DNA from: Pseudomonas chlororaphis
Lineage (GTDB): Bacteria; Pseudomonadota; Gammaproteobacteria; Pseudomonadales; Pseudomonadaceae
Assembly: GCF_003731765.1 (NCBI RefSeq)
Contig: NZ_MOAL01000009.1
Coordinates: 124,001-188,000 of the forward strand
Reading direction: 5' to 3'
Length of the DNA stretch: 64,000 nucleotides
Part shown: positions 1-8,814 of the stretch, one piece after another
Numbering within the stretch: position 1 is the first letter of the stretch
Layout of the letters: each line of letters begins with the position of its first letter
The notes under the pieces: model-generated
Told to the model about the DNA's origin: nothing
Database searches by the model: none
What the model saw: only the letters and a program-made list of their open reading frames with translations
Position numbers and translations under genes: made by a program

Positions 1-314
1 TGCACTTCAACACCGGTATTGGCCATGCTGGCGCGCAGTTTCTTTTCCTGCTGGTCAGCGTAGTAGCCGTAACCGGCGGCAGATGCCCCGACCACTGCGG
101 CGCCGATCAGCGCACCCTTGCCACGGTTGTTGTGGTCGATGGCGGCACCGGCAAGCGCACCGGCCAAGGCCCCCAGGCCACCGTATTTTGCAGTTTTGCT
201 CATGCCCGAGGAGCCCTCGGCCTGCCCCTGATTGTCATAAGGGTTAGGCGAAGCACAGCCGGACAACAGGGCCACAGCAGTAGCGACAATAATCAAACGA
301 CGCGAGGTGAACAT
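1..314 (-). CDS. OmpA-family lipoprotein, YiaD-like (partial, 3' end outside window)
   Basis: The reading frame starts at an ATG at 314 (AGGAG about 6 bases upstream) and runs off the left edge with no stop. The first 104 residues show a lipoprotein signal peptide ending in a LLSGC lipobox, then a glycine-rich stretch (GGLGALAGALAGA, GKGALIGAAVVGASAAG) typical of a glycine-zipper domain, and then YYADQQEKKLRASMANTGVEV. That last segment matches the junction before the OmpA peptidoglycan-binding domain in E. coli YiaD. The OmpA domain itself would lie outside the window, so its presence is inferred. Likely an outer-membrane lipoprotein that contacts peptidoglycan. Confidence 0.8.
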   Translation of the reverse strand, partial: MFTSRRLIIVATAVALLSGCASPNPYDNQGQAEGSSGMSKTAKYGGLGALAGALAGAAIDHNNRGKGALIGAAVVGASAAGYGYYADQQEKKLRASMANTGVEV

Positions 315-425
315 GGAAAGCTCCTACTTTTTGCATTCTGTGATGCAGCGGACATTGGCAACCGACCTCTGCTGGCGTTGGAACGCACGGGGTGGCAAAA
401 ATTCCGTGGGCCGCTCAGCAAAAAA

Positions 426-1070
426 TCAGGCCCTGACAAAGGGGTTTTCACGCATTTCATCGCCCAGACGCGTGTCGGGACCATGCCCAGCGACCACAAT
501 TGCGTCCTCATCGAGGGTGTACAAGCGCTGCTTGATCGAGCGCACGATGGTGGCTTGATCGCCGCCCCATAAATCCGTGCGCCCGACACCACGCTTGAAC
601 AGGGTGTCACCGGCAATCAGAAGCTTAGCCTCGGAAAACCAAAAGCTCATGGAACCTGGCGTATGTCCTGGCGTGTGCAAAGCGACGCCGCAGCCACAGG
701 CCAGCTCCTCATCGTCGGTCAGCCAGCGATCAGGGGCTGGCACCGGCGTATAGGGCACGCCGAACATGTTGCATTGCATTTCCAGGTTGTCCCAAAGGAA
801 CTGGTCTTCCTTGTGCAGGTGCAAGGTGGCGCCGGTTTTCTCCTTCATCTGCCCCGACGCCAGGAAGTGATCCAGGTGGGCATGAGTGTGGATGATGCTC
901 ACCACTTGCAAACCCAGGGCCTCAAGACGCGCCAGGATCAATTCCGGATTGCCGCCCGGATCAACGACGATGGCCTTCTTGGTGATGGGGTCACCGATGA
1001 TGGTGCAGTTGCACTGCAAAGGGCCGACGGGGAAGGTTTCGCGGATAAGAGCAGGGCGGGCGACGTCCAT
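426..1070 (-). CDS. MBL-fold metallo-hydrolase (glyoxalase II-like)
   Basis: A 214-residue protein of the metallo-beta-lactamase fold. The dinuclear-metal signature THAHLDH is present, followed by HTPGS, GDTLF and a final GHGPDT, the order expected for small glyoxalase II-like hydrolases. The substrate cannot be told from sequence; thioesters such as S-lactoylglutathione are the family default. The frame extends upstream, but the ATG at 1070 is preceded by AGGAACG at good spacing and the residues upstream of it do not look like protein. The gene lies 58 bases downstream of ogt on the same strand, and the two may be co-transcribed. Confidence 0.88.
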   Translation of the reverse strand: MDVARPALIRETFPVGPLQCNCTIIGDPITKKAIVVDPGGNPELILARLEALGLQVVSIIHTHAHLDHFLASGQMKEKTGATLHLHKEDQFLWDNLEMQCNMFGVPYTPVPAPDRWLTDDEELACGCGVALHTPGHTPGSMSFWFSEAKLLIAGDTLFKRGVGRTDLWGGDQATIVRSIKQRLYTLDEDAIVVAGHGPDTRLGDEMRENPFVRA

Positions 1071-1128
1071 GGGGCGTTCCTGTGAAAATTTGAGCGGGCA
1101 TTTTGGCACAGCCCGCCGAGCCGCAGCA

Positions 1129-1629
1129 TCAGAACGCCAATTGCCCGGTCGCACCGCCCTCCAAAGCCAAGAGGAACTGCTTGGCCGGCAGGCCACCCGC
1201 GAACCCGGTCAGGCTGCCAGAGGCGCCAATCACTCGATGACAAGGAGCGATGATCGAGATGGGGTTTCGGCCGTTGGCCGCACCGACCGCGCGCACCGCC
1301 TTGGGCCGGCCGATTTGCCGGGCAATGTCGCTGTAGCTGCGGGTCTCTCCGAAAGGAATGGTCAGTAACGCCTGCCACACCTGGCGCTGGAATTCAGTCC
1401 CCATAAAATCCAGCTCAAGCTCGAAGTTGCTTCGGCCACCGGCAAAGTACTCGCCCAATTGCCGCTGGGTTTCCTGCAGCACCGGTGTGTCGGGGGCTTC
1501 CTGCATCGGCCCCAGGCGGACCCGCTGGGGCGCGTCGTTCTCCCACAAAATGGCCGCCAGCCTGGAGCCCCTGGCCACCAGCGTCAGTTGACCAACAGGG
1601 GAGTTCATCAAGGTGTAGGTACAGGGCAT
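1129..1629 (-). CDS. ogt: Methylated-DNA--protein-cysteine methyltransferase
   Basis: A 166-residue O6-alkylguanine-DNA alkyltransferase that transfers the alkyl group from damaged guanine to its own cysteine. The active-site motif PCHRV is visible at about residue 132, preceded by the helix-turn-helix segment with the conserved ANGRNPI and followed by GFAGG. Length matches the Ogt class with no Ada-type N-terminal regulatory domain. The ATG at 1629 has an AAGGAG ribosome site. It is divergent from the RTX protease gene at 2009. Confidence 0.93.
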   Translation of the reverse strand: MPCTYTLMNSPVGQLTLVARGSRLAAILWENDAPQRVRLGPMQEAPDTPVLQETQRQLGEYFAGGRSNFELELDFMGTEFQRQVWQALLTIPFGETRSYSDIARQIGRPKAVRAVGAANGRNPISIIAPCHRVIGASGSLTGFAGGLPAKQFLLALEGGATGQLAF

Positions 1630-2008
1630 GGGCCGGCTCCTTGGGTCGCGGGCATCGATGAGGCGGTCATAAAGCTGCAGGTTCAGGCCCTCACAATACC
1701 GTTGTCCTGGCTGGGAAAGTGCTCACTTTACGTTCAAGGCCATCGCCATGAACTGTGTTTCTTGCGGTTGAACTTCAGGCATTTTCGCAACGGTCATCCC
1801 CCTAGCGACAGACCGACAGTCGGAGAAAGATGGCTATTAGCCATATTCTTAAGTTTCTGACACATTCGTCCGATAAAGCTCGATAGAATGCGCGCTTTTC
1901 TGGCGTCAATTTTTTCTAAAAGCCCCTTTAAACGCGATACGTTCTCACGATGAATCGCACCATGTAGCGGTCACATCGGGAAGGCCGCCGTCATTTCAGG
2001 AAGTTAGA
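1630..2008. other. Intergenic region between ogt and the RTX protease gene
   Basis: A 379-base divergent promoter region with no convincing gene. It holds a perfect 15-base inverted repeat (ATGGCT-ATT-AGCCAT, 1830-1844) that could be an operator. Further on, TAGAAT (1884-1889) followed by GCGCGC resembles a Pseudomonas -10 region, but no well-spaced -35 partner is clear. AGGAAG at 1998-2003 is the ribosome site of the protease. A lower GC content than the flanking genes fits a regulatory region. Confidence 0.5.
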
Positions 2009-5000
2009 ATGCCCAGTCCACTCAGTTACTCCCCAAGTTGGTCGGTGACCTTGACCAATAACCCTCTGCTCGACAGTCTGGTGTTCGGCACCTCCTGGGG
2101 CGATGGGGTCAACACTGCATGGCTGAGCTACAGCTTCATCACGCCGGGCTCATCACTGTTCGCCCGCAATTACAGCAGCGACAACGAGTATCAGAACAGC
2201 TACGCCCTGACCTCAGCGCAAAAAACGGCAATCACCAGCAGCCTTGGCACGTGGGCGGCAGTGGCCAATATCAAGTTCACTCAGGTCAGTGAAAGCAGGA
2301 GCAACGTCGGTGACCTGCGTTTTGGCGGCTACGCCGGGATGGACAGCAACACCGCGGCGTGGGGCTACTTCCCAGGCGACGCACCGGTGGCTGGAGACGT
2401 CTGGATCGGCTACGCGACCAACAACAAGAGCCCGATCAAAGGCACGTACGACTACATGACCTTCATGCATGAAATCGGTCATGCCTTGGGCTTGAAACAC
2501 CCCTTCAGCACCAGCCCCCAGAACAGCACGGTACTGGCGGATGAATATGATGATGTGCACTACACCATCATGAGCTACACCAACGCCTACTCTTACGAGC
2601 CAACCACGCCAATGCTTCTGGATATTCTGGCCATCCAGAAACTCTACGGGGCCAACAACCTGTGGCAAACCGGTAACAACACCTACAAATGGGCCACCAA
2701 CCAGTCGGTCTTCGAGACCCTCTGGGACAGCGGTGGCACCGACACCATCGATGCCAGCAACCAGGCCGCTGCCGTCACCCTGAACCTCAATGAAGGGCAG
2801 TTCAGCAACATCGGCAAGGCCTTCATCGACTATCAGCGTGGCGTCGAAATCAACAACGGCCTGGCAATCGCCTTCGGTACCAAGATAGAGAACGCCATCG
2901 GCTCGATCTACAACGACAACCTGATCGGCAACGACCTGGATAACGTTCTGGATGGACGAGCCGGCGCCGACATCATGACCGGTGGCCTGGGCAATGACAC
3001 CTACATCGTCGACAACGTCAGCGACATCGTGGTGGAAACCAGCACCCTGGCCAGCGAGATCGATACCGTCCTGGCGTCGGTGAGCTACGTCCTGAGTGCC
3101 AACGTTGAAGTGCTGACCCTCACCGGCCGCGGCAATATCAACGGCGCGGGCAACGAACTGGACAATATTCTGACCGGCAACGCCGGCAATAACCTCCTTG
3201 AGGGCGGAGCCGGCAACGACGTGCTCGACGGCGGCGCAGGCGCTGACACACTGATCGGCGGCACCGGCGACGACACCTACATCGTCGACAACATCCGCGA
3301 CGAAATCATCGAGCTCGAAGATGAAGGCCATGACCTGGTCAAGACCAGCATCAGCTACACCCTGGGCGCCAACATCGAAGACGGCCAACTGCTTGGCAGT
3401 GCCGCCCTCAAGCTCACCGGCAACAGCCTGAACAACACCCTGATCGGCAACAGTGGCGCCAACATTCTTGACGGCGGCCTTGGGGCGGACATTCTCGATG
3501 GCGGCGCCGGAAACGACACCTACTACGTCGACGACATCAATGACGTGATCATCGAACTGGGCACGTCGCTGAAAGAAATCGACAACGTGTTCGCCTCGGT
3601 GAACTGGACCCTGCGCGACAACCTGGAGAACCTCACCCTCACCGGCAGCGACCACCTCAACGGCACCGGCAACGCCCTGAACAACCGTATCACCGGCAAC
3701 GCGGGCAACAACATCCTCGATGGCGGTGCCGGTATCGACACCTTGGTCGGTGGCCTGGGCAACGACACTTACATCGTCGACAACATCCGCGACGTGATCA
3801 TTGAAACCAGCAGACTGGCCGAAGAGATCGACACCGTAATGTCCTCGGTCAATTGGACACTGGGCGCCAACCTCGAAAACCTGACCCTTACCGGCAGCGA
3901 CCACCTCAACGGCACCGGCAACGCCCTGAACAACCTGCTGATCGGCAATGCCGGCGACAACCTGCTGGACGGCAAGACCGGCCTGGACACCATGCGTGGC
4001 GGTGACGGGAACGACACCTATGTGCTGGATCAATTCGGCGAACTGGCGTTGATCGAAGAACTGGCCAACCAGGGCAATGACACCCTGAACATCGCCTACA
4101 AAGCCACCACCGCGACCAGCATTGTCGACCTCAGCGCCAGCAATCTGCGTAACGTCGAAAACGTCACACTGCTGGGCGCCGGGCTGTTTCAAGTGGTCGG
4201 TAACGACCTGGACAACACCTTGATCGGCAACGCCCAGGCCAACACTCTGGAAGGCGGTGCCGGCAACGATCTGCTCAATGGCGGCGCGGGTGCTGACATC
4301 ATGAAGGGCGGCACCGGCGACGACACCTACATCGTCGACAACATCCGCGACGAAGTCATCGAGCTCGAAAACCAAGGCCATGACCTGGTCAAGACCAGCA
4401 TCAGCTACACCCTCGCCGACCACATCGAAGACGGCCAATTGCTCGGCAGTGCCGCCCTCAAGCTCACCGGTAACAGCCTGAACAACACCCTGATCGGCAA
4501 CAGTGGCGCCAACATTCTTGACGGCGGCCTGGGTGCGGACATTCTCGACGGTGGCGCCGGCAACGACACCTACTATGTCGACGACGTCAATGACGTGATC
4601 ATCGAACTGGGCACGTCGCTGAAAGAAATCGACAACGTGTTTGCCTCGGTGAACTGGACCCTGGGCGACAACCTGGAGAACCTCACCCTCACTGGCACCG
4701 ACCACCTCAACGGCACCGGCAACGCCCTGAACAATCGCATCACCGGCAACGCGGGCAACAACATCCTCGACGGCGGTGCCGGCATCGACACCTTGGTCGG
4801 TGGCCTGGGCAACGACACTTACATCGTCGACAACATCCGCGACGTGATCGTGGAAACCAGCAAACTGGCCACCGAGATCGACACCGTGATTTCGTCGGTG
4901 AACTGGACCCTGGGCGCCAACCTGGAAAACCTCACTCTCAGCGGCAACGACAACCTCAACGGCACCGGCAATACCCTGAATAACGTGCTGATCGGCAATG

Positions 5001-5722
5001 CCGGCGACAACCTGCTGGACGGCAAGGCCGGCCTGGACACCATGGAAGGCGGTGACGGCAACGACACCTACGTGCTGGACCAATTCGGCGAACTGGGGTT
5101 GATCAAGGAGTTGACCAACGAGGGCAACGACACCCTCAACATCACCTACAACGCCACCGCCACCACCGACGTCGTCGACCTGAGCGCCCTCAACCTGCTC
5201 AATGTGGAGAACGTCAACCTGATAGGCAGCGGGCTGTTCCGGGTCGTCGGCAACGATCAGGACAACACCCTGATCGGCAACGCCCAGGCCAATATCCTGG
5301 AGGGCGGTGCCGGCAATGACGTGCTCAATGGCGGCGCGGGCAACGACACGCTGGATGGCGGCGCAGGCGACGATATCCTGATCGGCGGCCTCGGCACCGA
5401 CACCCTCACCGGAGGCACCGGCGCCGACCGCTTTGTCTTCAACCTGTTGAAGGAATTGGGCCTGGGCACCTTACGGGACGTGATCACCGATTTCAGCAGC
5501 GCCGAAGGCGACAAGATCGACCTGACCAAGATCGACGCCAACCTGCTCAAAACCGGTCTCGATGCCTTCACCTTTATCGGCTCCGAAAGCTTCACCGGCG
5601 CCGGGCAGCTGCGCTTCGACAACGAGATACTCTCGGGCAATATCAACGGCAACCTGGCCGCAGATTTCGAGATTCATCTGGTGGGCGTCACCAGCTTCAC
5701 CGCCAACGACCTAGCGGCGTAA
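2009..5722 (+). CDS. Serralysin-like M10 metalloprotease with very long RTX region
   Basis: A 1237-residue predicted secreted zinc protease. The catalytic signature HEIGHALGLKHP places His154, Glu155, His158 and His164 at the zinc, and Met188-Ser-Tyr190 forms the Met-turn with the tyrosine ligand typical of serralysins. From about residue 300 to 1130 there are many calcium-binding RTX nonapeptides (GGxGNDxLx) alternating with DNTYIVDN-type linker blocks. The C-terminal 100 residues (VITDFSSAEGDKIDL onward) match the end domain of T1SS substrates. No N-terminal signal peptide is seen, consistent with type I export. Ordinary serralysins such as AprA are about 480 residues, so this protein is much enlarged. 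No aprDEF-type exporter or inhibitor gene lies beside it, so export would use a system encoded elsewhere. AGGAAG precedes the ATG. Confidence 0.9.
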   Translation: MPSPLSYSPSWSVTLTNNPLLDSLVFGTSWGDGVNTAWLSYSFITPGSSLFARNYSSDNEYQNSYALTSAQKTAITSSLGTWAAVANIKFTQVSESRSNVGDLRFGGYAGMDSNTAAWGYFPGDAPVAGDVWIGYATNNKSPIKGTYDYMTFMHEIGHALGLKHPFSTSPQNSTVLADEYDDVHYTIMSYTNAYSYEPTTPMLLDILAIQKLYGANNLWQTGNNTYKWATNQSVFETLWDSGGTDTIDASNQAAAVTLNLNEGQFSNIGKAFIDYQRGVEINNGLAIAFGTKIENAIGSIYNDNLIGNDLDNVLDGRAGADIMTGGLGNDTYIVDNVSDIVVETSTLASEIDTVLASVSYVLSANVEVLTLTGRGNINGAGNELDNILTGNAGNNLLEGGAGNDVLDGGAGADTLIGGTGDDTYIVDNIRDEIIELEDEGHDLVKTSISYTLGANIEDGQLLGSAALKLTGNSLNNTLIGNSGANILDGGLGADILDGGAGNDTYYVDDINDVIIELGTSLKEIDNVFASVNWTLRDNLENLTLTGSDHLNGTGNALNNRITGNAGNNILDGGAGIDTLVGGLGNDTYIVDNIRDVIIETSRLAEEIDTVMSSVNWTLGANLENLTLTGSDHLNGTGNALNNLLIGNAGDNLLDGKTGLDTMRGGDGNDTYVLDQFGELALIEELANQGNDTLNIAYKATTATSIVDLSASNLRNVENVTLLGAGLFQVVGNDLDNTLIGNAQANTLEGGAGNDLLNGGAGADIMKGGTGDDTYIVDNIRDEVIELENQGHDLVKTSISYTLADHIEDGQLLGSAALKLTGNSLNNTLIGNSGANILDGGLGADILDGGAGNDTYYVDDVNDVIIELGTSLKEIDNVFASVNWTLGDNLENLTLTGTDHLNGTGNALNNRITGNAGNNILDGGAGIDTLVGGLGNDTYIVDNIRDVIVETSKLATEIDTVISSVNWTLGANLENLTLSGNDNLNGTGNTLNNVLIGNAGDNLLDGKAGLDTMEGGDGNDTYVLDQFGELGLIKELTNEGNDTLNITYNATATTDVVDLSALNLLNVENVNLIGSGLFRVVGNDQDNTLIGNAQANILEGGAGNDVLNGGAGNDTLDGGAGDDILIGGLGTDTLTGGTGADRFVFNLLKELGLGTLRDVITDFSSAEGDKIDLTKIDANLLKTGLDAFTFIGSESFTGAGQLRFDNEILSGNINGNLAADFEIHLVGVTSFTANDLAA
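3181..5280 (+). repeat. 1050-bp tandem duplication within the RTX gene (two copies)
   Basis: Bases 3181-4230 and 4231-5280 are two in-frame copies of 350 codons. Matching landmarks lie exactly 1050 bases apart: CGACACCTACATCGTCGACA at 3271 and 4321, and CAGTGGCGCCAACATTCTTG at 3451 and 4501. Long stretches are identical at the DNA level, with scattered substitutions. Each unit itself contains several related RTX/linker subrepeats. This points to a fairly recent unequal recombination that enlarged the protease. Confidence 0.92.
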
Positions 5723-5737
5723 ACCCAAGCCCCAACC

Positions 5738-5766
5738 AAAACGCCCCGACATCCGGGGCGTTTTTT
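5738..5766 (+). terminator. Intrinsic terminator of the RTX protease gene
   Basis: Inverted repeat AAAACGCCCC / GGGGCGTTTT with a 7-base loop, followed by a run of T, starting 16 bases after the protease stop. The A-rich 5' side also lets it act toward the convergent LuxR-type gene. Confidence 0.9.
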
Positions 5767-5771
5767 ATCCT

Positions 5772-5793
5772 GTAGGAGCCGGCTTGCCGGCGA
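5772..5793 (+). repeat. REP-like element
   Basis: GTAGGAGCC-GGCTTGCC-GGCGA: a single Pseudomonas REP-type unit with an imperfect GCCGGCTTGCCGGC palindrome. Related copies occur at 17865, 21180, 27948 and 32086. Confidence 0.75.
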
Positions 5794-5834
5794 TAGGCGA
5801 TCGCCACGCCCAATCAAGCCCGACAGACGCCTCC

Positions 5835-8570
5835 TCACCCCAGCAACCCCAAATCCTGAGCTCGGGCCACCGCCTGGGTCCGCCGCTCCACGCCCAGCTT
5901 GCTGTTGATATGGCTGGCGTGGGTTTTCACCGTGTGCAGGGAAATGAACAACCGCTCGCTGATTTCCTGATTGGAGCAGCCGTGAGCAATCAACTGCAGC
6001 ACCGCCAGCTCCCGGGAGCTCAGGGTCTCACTGTGATGCGCAGCCTCGCTGACCTCTCGTGCAGCGGCCTGCGGCAGCCGCGCCAACAAGGCCTCGGCCA
6101 AGGGGCTTTGCTGAGCCTGCTGCAACTGCTCGCGCAACCACTGGGGGTGCTCGCGAATCAACCCGTCGAACGGCTGCAACGCCCCTCCCTGGGCCGACTC
6201 CAGGGCCTGGATAAACGCCTGGCGAGCTTGAGGGACACGGCCGCTGGCCAGCAGCAAACTGACCTTCTGACTCAGGGCCATCAGGCTCAGCAACTGCCGA
6301 CCACTTTGCTGGCCGTGTTCAAGCAAGCGCTCCAGGCGCTGCTCGGCAAGCTCCGGCTGGCCCTGGATACGCTCCAGCAGCGCCTGTTGCAGCTCAATGT
6401 GCAGCGGCAGTTGCGGGTGGAATTCCGGTGGTGCCGCGGCCTGGCCGCCGGTGTAGGTCTGGCCCAGGCGGGTGAGCCAGGCCTGAGCCAGATCAGTACG
6501 GCCCTGAGCCAGCCACAGCTCGCACTTCACCAGGGTAATCATCGCCAGGTAGTAGATCGGCGGCACATCCCAGATGTGCATCAGGCGCTCAGCCTCGGCC
6601 AACTCGGCGAAGGCCCTGGCGAACTGCCCGGCCTGGCCTTCCAGCTTGGCAATCACGCAATGCCCGATCAGCACGCTGATATCCCGGCAGGCACGCGCCT
6701 CCACCAGCCCGGCCTGCAAACGCGCCAACCCCGCCTCGGGCTGCAAACGCAGGGTCAGCAGATAACCTTCGTACAAAGTCAGCCGGGCACGCACCGCATA
6801 CAAACGTTGCGCCGATAAGCCCAGCAGGCGTTCCTGGCCCAGGCGCACCTCTTCCTGGGCCCTCAGCACTTCGCCACGGGCCTGCAGCACCCGCGCTCGA
6901 TCGTAATGGGACAGCGCCTCGAACAACGGATTGCCGACCCGCTGCGCCAGCTCCAGCGACTCGCGGTTCAGGCTCCGGGCACGCCACAGGTCGGCGTCGG
7001 CAATGGCCAGATTGGACAGGGTCGACAGGCACATCAGGCGTTGCCCATAACGCTTGTGGGGCAAGCTGGCGAGCGCCTCGCTGCAATAGCTCAGGGTCAA
7101 CTCACGGTGGCCTCGCCCCCGGGCGATGATGCCGCTCAAGGCCAGCCATTGCGCGAGCATGGACTTTTGCGCCGTGGCCGAAGGCGCCGGCAGGAAGCGA
7201 CTCAAATGGGCCGCCAGCTCCTCGGCAGCATCCAACTGACACGCCAGCCCCAAGGCCCAGCTGTACAACACAATCAGGCGCGGCGTGCTGATCAGCAGGC
7301 TGTCGGGCAGGTCCATTTTCCAGCGCAGCAACATGCCGACGTTCTGTTCCGCCAGCAGTTGTTCTTCAGACAGGTTCTGCACCAGGTTGGCCGCCACATC
7401 CAGGTGACCGGCGCGCAAGGCCTGCTCCACCGCCTCGTCCAGCAGCCCCTGGGCGTTGAACCAGCGACAGGCCCGCAGGTGCAGGCTGGCCGCGGGCACG
7501 ACCGCATCGGCCGTTGGGCGGGTGCGCAACAGGTCGGAAAACAGGTGGTGATAACGGTACCAATGGCCGTGTTCGTCCAGCGGCACCAGGAATACTTGAT
7601 GGGCCTGGAGAAACCGCAGGATCTCGGCACTGTCATGGGCTTCGCGAATGGCGTCGCACAGTTCGCTGCAAAAACGCTCTTGGGATGCGGTGTCGTACAG
7701 AAAAGCTTGCACCTCGGCGGGCAGGCAATCGATGACCTCTTCCAGCAAATAATCGCGAATCAGCCCCTCACCGCCGTGCAGGACCTGGGGCAAACCATCA
7801 CTCCCGGCCTCGGACGCGGCCAACAGCCAGAAACGCAACCCGGCCACCCAGCCTTCACTGCGCCGGATCAGGTTTTCCAGGGCCTCGCCGCGCAGTGAAC
7901 TGCTGTGGCGATCAAGCAATCTCAAGGATTCGTCATGGGTCAGGCGCAGATCCTGCTCATGCAATTCGAGCAACTGCCGCGACAAGCGCAAGCGAGCCAG
8001 GTGCCAGTCCGGGCGTTGCCGGCTGGTGACCAGCACCAGCAAGCCATCGGGCAGGTGGTTGAGGAAAAACTGCAGGCAACGGTCCAGCACCGGGCCCTGA
8101 GCCAAGTGGTAGTCGTCGAGTACCAGTAACAAGGGCGAAGCGCTGGATAAATGCACCGCCAACTCATCCAGCAGCCCGTCCAGCCACTCTTCGAAGGCGA
8201 ACGGTTGATGGCGTTGGCGCATTTTCAGCAGCCCGAGAGATTGGCCACCCAACAGGGGGAAATATTGCTGCAGGCCCTCCATCAGCCGTTCGAGAAACCG
8301 TCCCGGATCGTTGTCCCGTCGGCTCAACCCCAGCCACAGGCTGTGCCAATGACTCGGAAGGCCCTGGCAAAACTCCACGGCCAGGGAGCTTTTACCGAAC
8401 CCGGCGGGCGCGCACACCAGCAACAGGCGCCCTCTCAAGCCGGCACTCAAGCGCTCGCACAAACGGCCTCGCGGAACATGGCCATCGGGCAAGGGAGGTC
8501 GATAAAAGCGCCCTTCCAACGCGGGAATTGCCGCACTGGCAGGTCCTGGAATTCGGGACAGCTCAGTCAT
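5835..8570 (-). CDS. MalT-type LuxR family transcriptional regulator
   Basis: A 911-residue STAND-class regulator. A Walker A motif (APAGFGKSS) lies at residues 53-61, the central ATPase and helical repeat region follow, and a LuxR-type helix-turn-helix ends the protein (LSSRELAVLQLIAHGCSNQEISERLF.. across the last 65 residues). The architecture is that of E. coli MalT: ATP-dependent, inducer-activated DNA binding. The inducer is unknown. It sits just downstream of the DUF1329/DUF1302 genes on the same strand and is the natural candidate to control them. A TTG six bases upstream is possible, but the ATG at 8570 has better spacing to AAGAG. It is separated from DUF1329 by a terminator, so it is probably transcribed on its own. 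Confidence 0.88.
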   Translation of the reverse strand: MTELSRIPGPASAAIPALEGRFYRPPLPDGHVPRGRLCERLSAGLRGRLLLVCAPAGFGKSSLAVEFCQGLPSHWHSLWLGLSRRDNDPGRFLERLMEGLQQYFPLLGGQSLGLLKMRQRHQPFAFEEWLDGLLDELAVHLSSASPLLLVLDDYHLAQGPVLDRCLQFFLNHLPDGLLVLVTSRQRPDWHLARLRLSRQLLELHEQDLRLTHDESLRLLDRHSSSLRGEALENLIRRSEGWVAGLRFWLLAASEAGSDGLPQVLHGGEGLIRDYLLEEVIDCLPAEVQAFLYDTASQERFCSELCDAIREAHDSAEILRFLQAHQVFLVPLDEHGHWYRYHHLFSDLLRTRPTADAVVPAASLHLRACRWFNAQGLLDEAVEQALRAGHLDVAANLVQNLSEEQLLAEQNVGMLLRWKMDLPDSLLISTPRLIVLYSWALGLACQLDAAEELAAHLSRFLPAPSATAQKSMLAQWLALSGIIARGRGHRELTLSYCSEALASLPHKRYGQRLMCLSTLSNLAIADADLWRARSLNRESLELAQRVGNPLFEALSHYDRARVLQARGEVLRAQEEVRLGQERLLGLSAQRLYAVRARLTLYEGYLLTLRLQPEAGLARLQAGLVEARACRDISVLIGHCVIAKLEGQAGQFARAFAELAEAERLMHIWDVPPIYYLAMITLVKCELWLAQGRTDLAQAWLTRLGQTYTGGQAAAPPEFHPQLPLHIELQQALLERIQGQPELAEQRLERLLEHGQQSGRQLLSLMALSQKVSLLLASGRVPQARQAFIQALESAQGGALQPFDGLIREHPQWLREQLQQAQQSPLAEALLARLPQAAAREVSEAAHHSETLSSRELAVLQLIAHGCSNQEISERLFISLHTVKTHASHINSKLGVERRTQAVARAQDLGLLG

Positions 8571-8750
8571 AGCCAACTCTTATTGATGTGCGGGTGTCGG
8601 CGTCGCAGATGCCCGCAGACTAGCCGTAAAAACCGGCCATTTGGAGATTTTTGCTACAGATGGATAGAAAACGCCTACAAAGAAAATGTAACGATCTGTA
8701 GTCGAGCCAGATTTATCCCAATGAACATTAGACCAAGCCATAAAAAGTCC

Positions 8751-8778
8751 AAAAAAAAAGCCCCGAACCAGTCGGGGC
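8751..8778 (-). terminator. Intrinsic terminator downstream of the DUF1329 gene
   Basis: Read on the minus strand: stem GCCCCGA / TCGGGGC (8778-8760) with a 5-base loop, then nine consecutive T. It closes the DUF1302-DUF1329 transcript before the LuxR-type gene. Confidence 0.9.
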
Positions 8779-8814
8779 GTTTAGCGAGGATGCGGCCTCT
8801 ATAGTTACAACCGA

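Noticed and set aside
2213..5083. A 956-codon open frame antisense to the RTX protease gene
   Set aside because: It is a by-product of the repetitive, GC-rich RTX codons; the product is a low-complexity Val/Gly/Asp repeat mirroring the sense repeats, with no start signals or domain.
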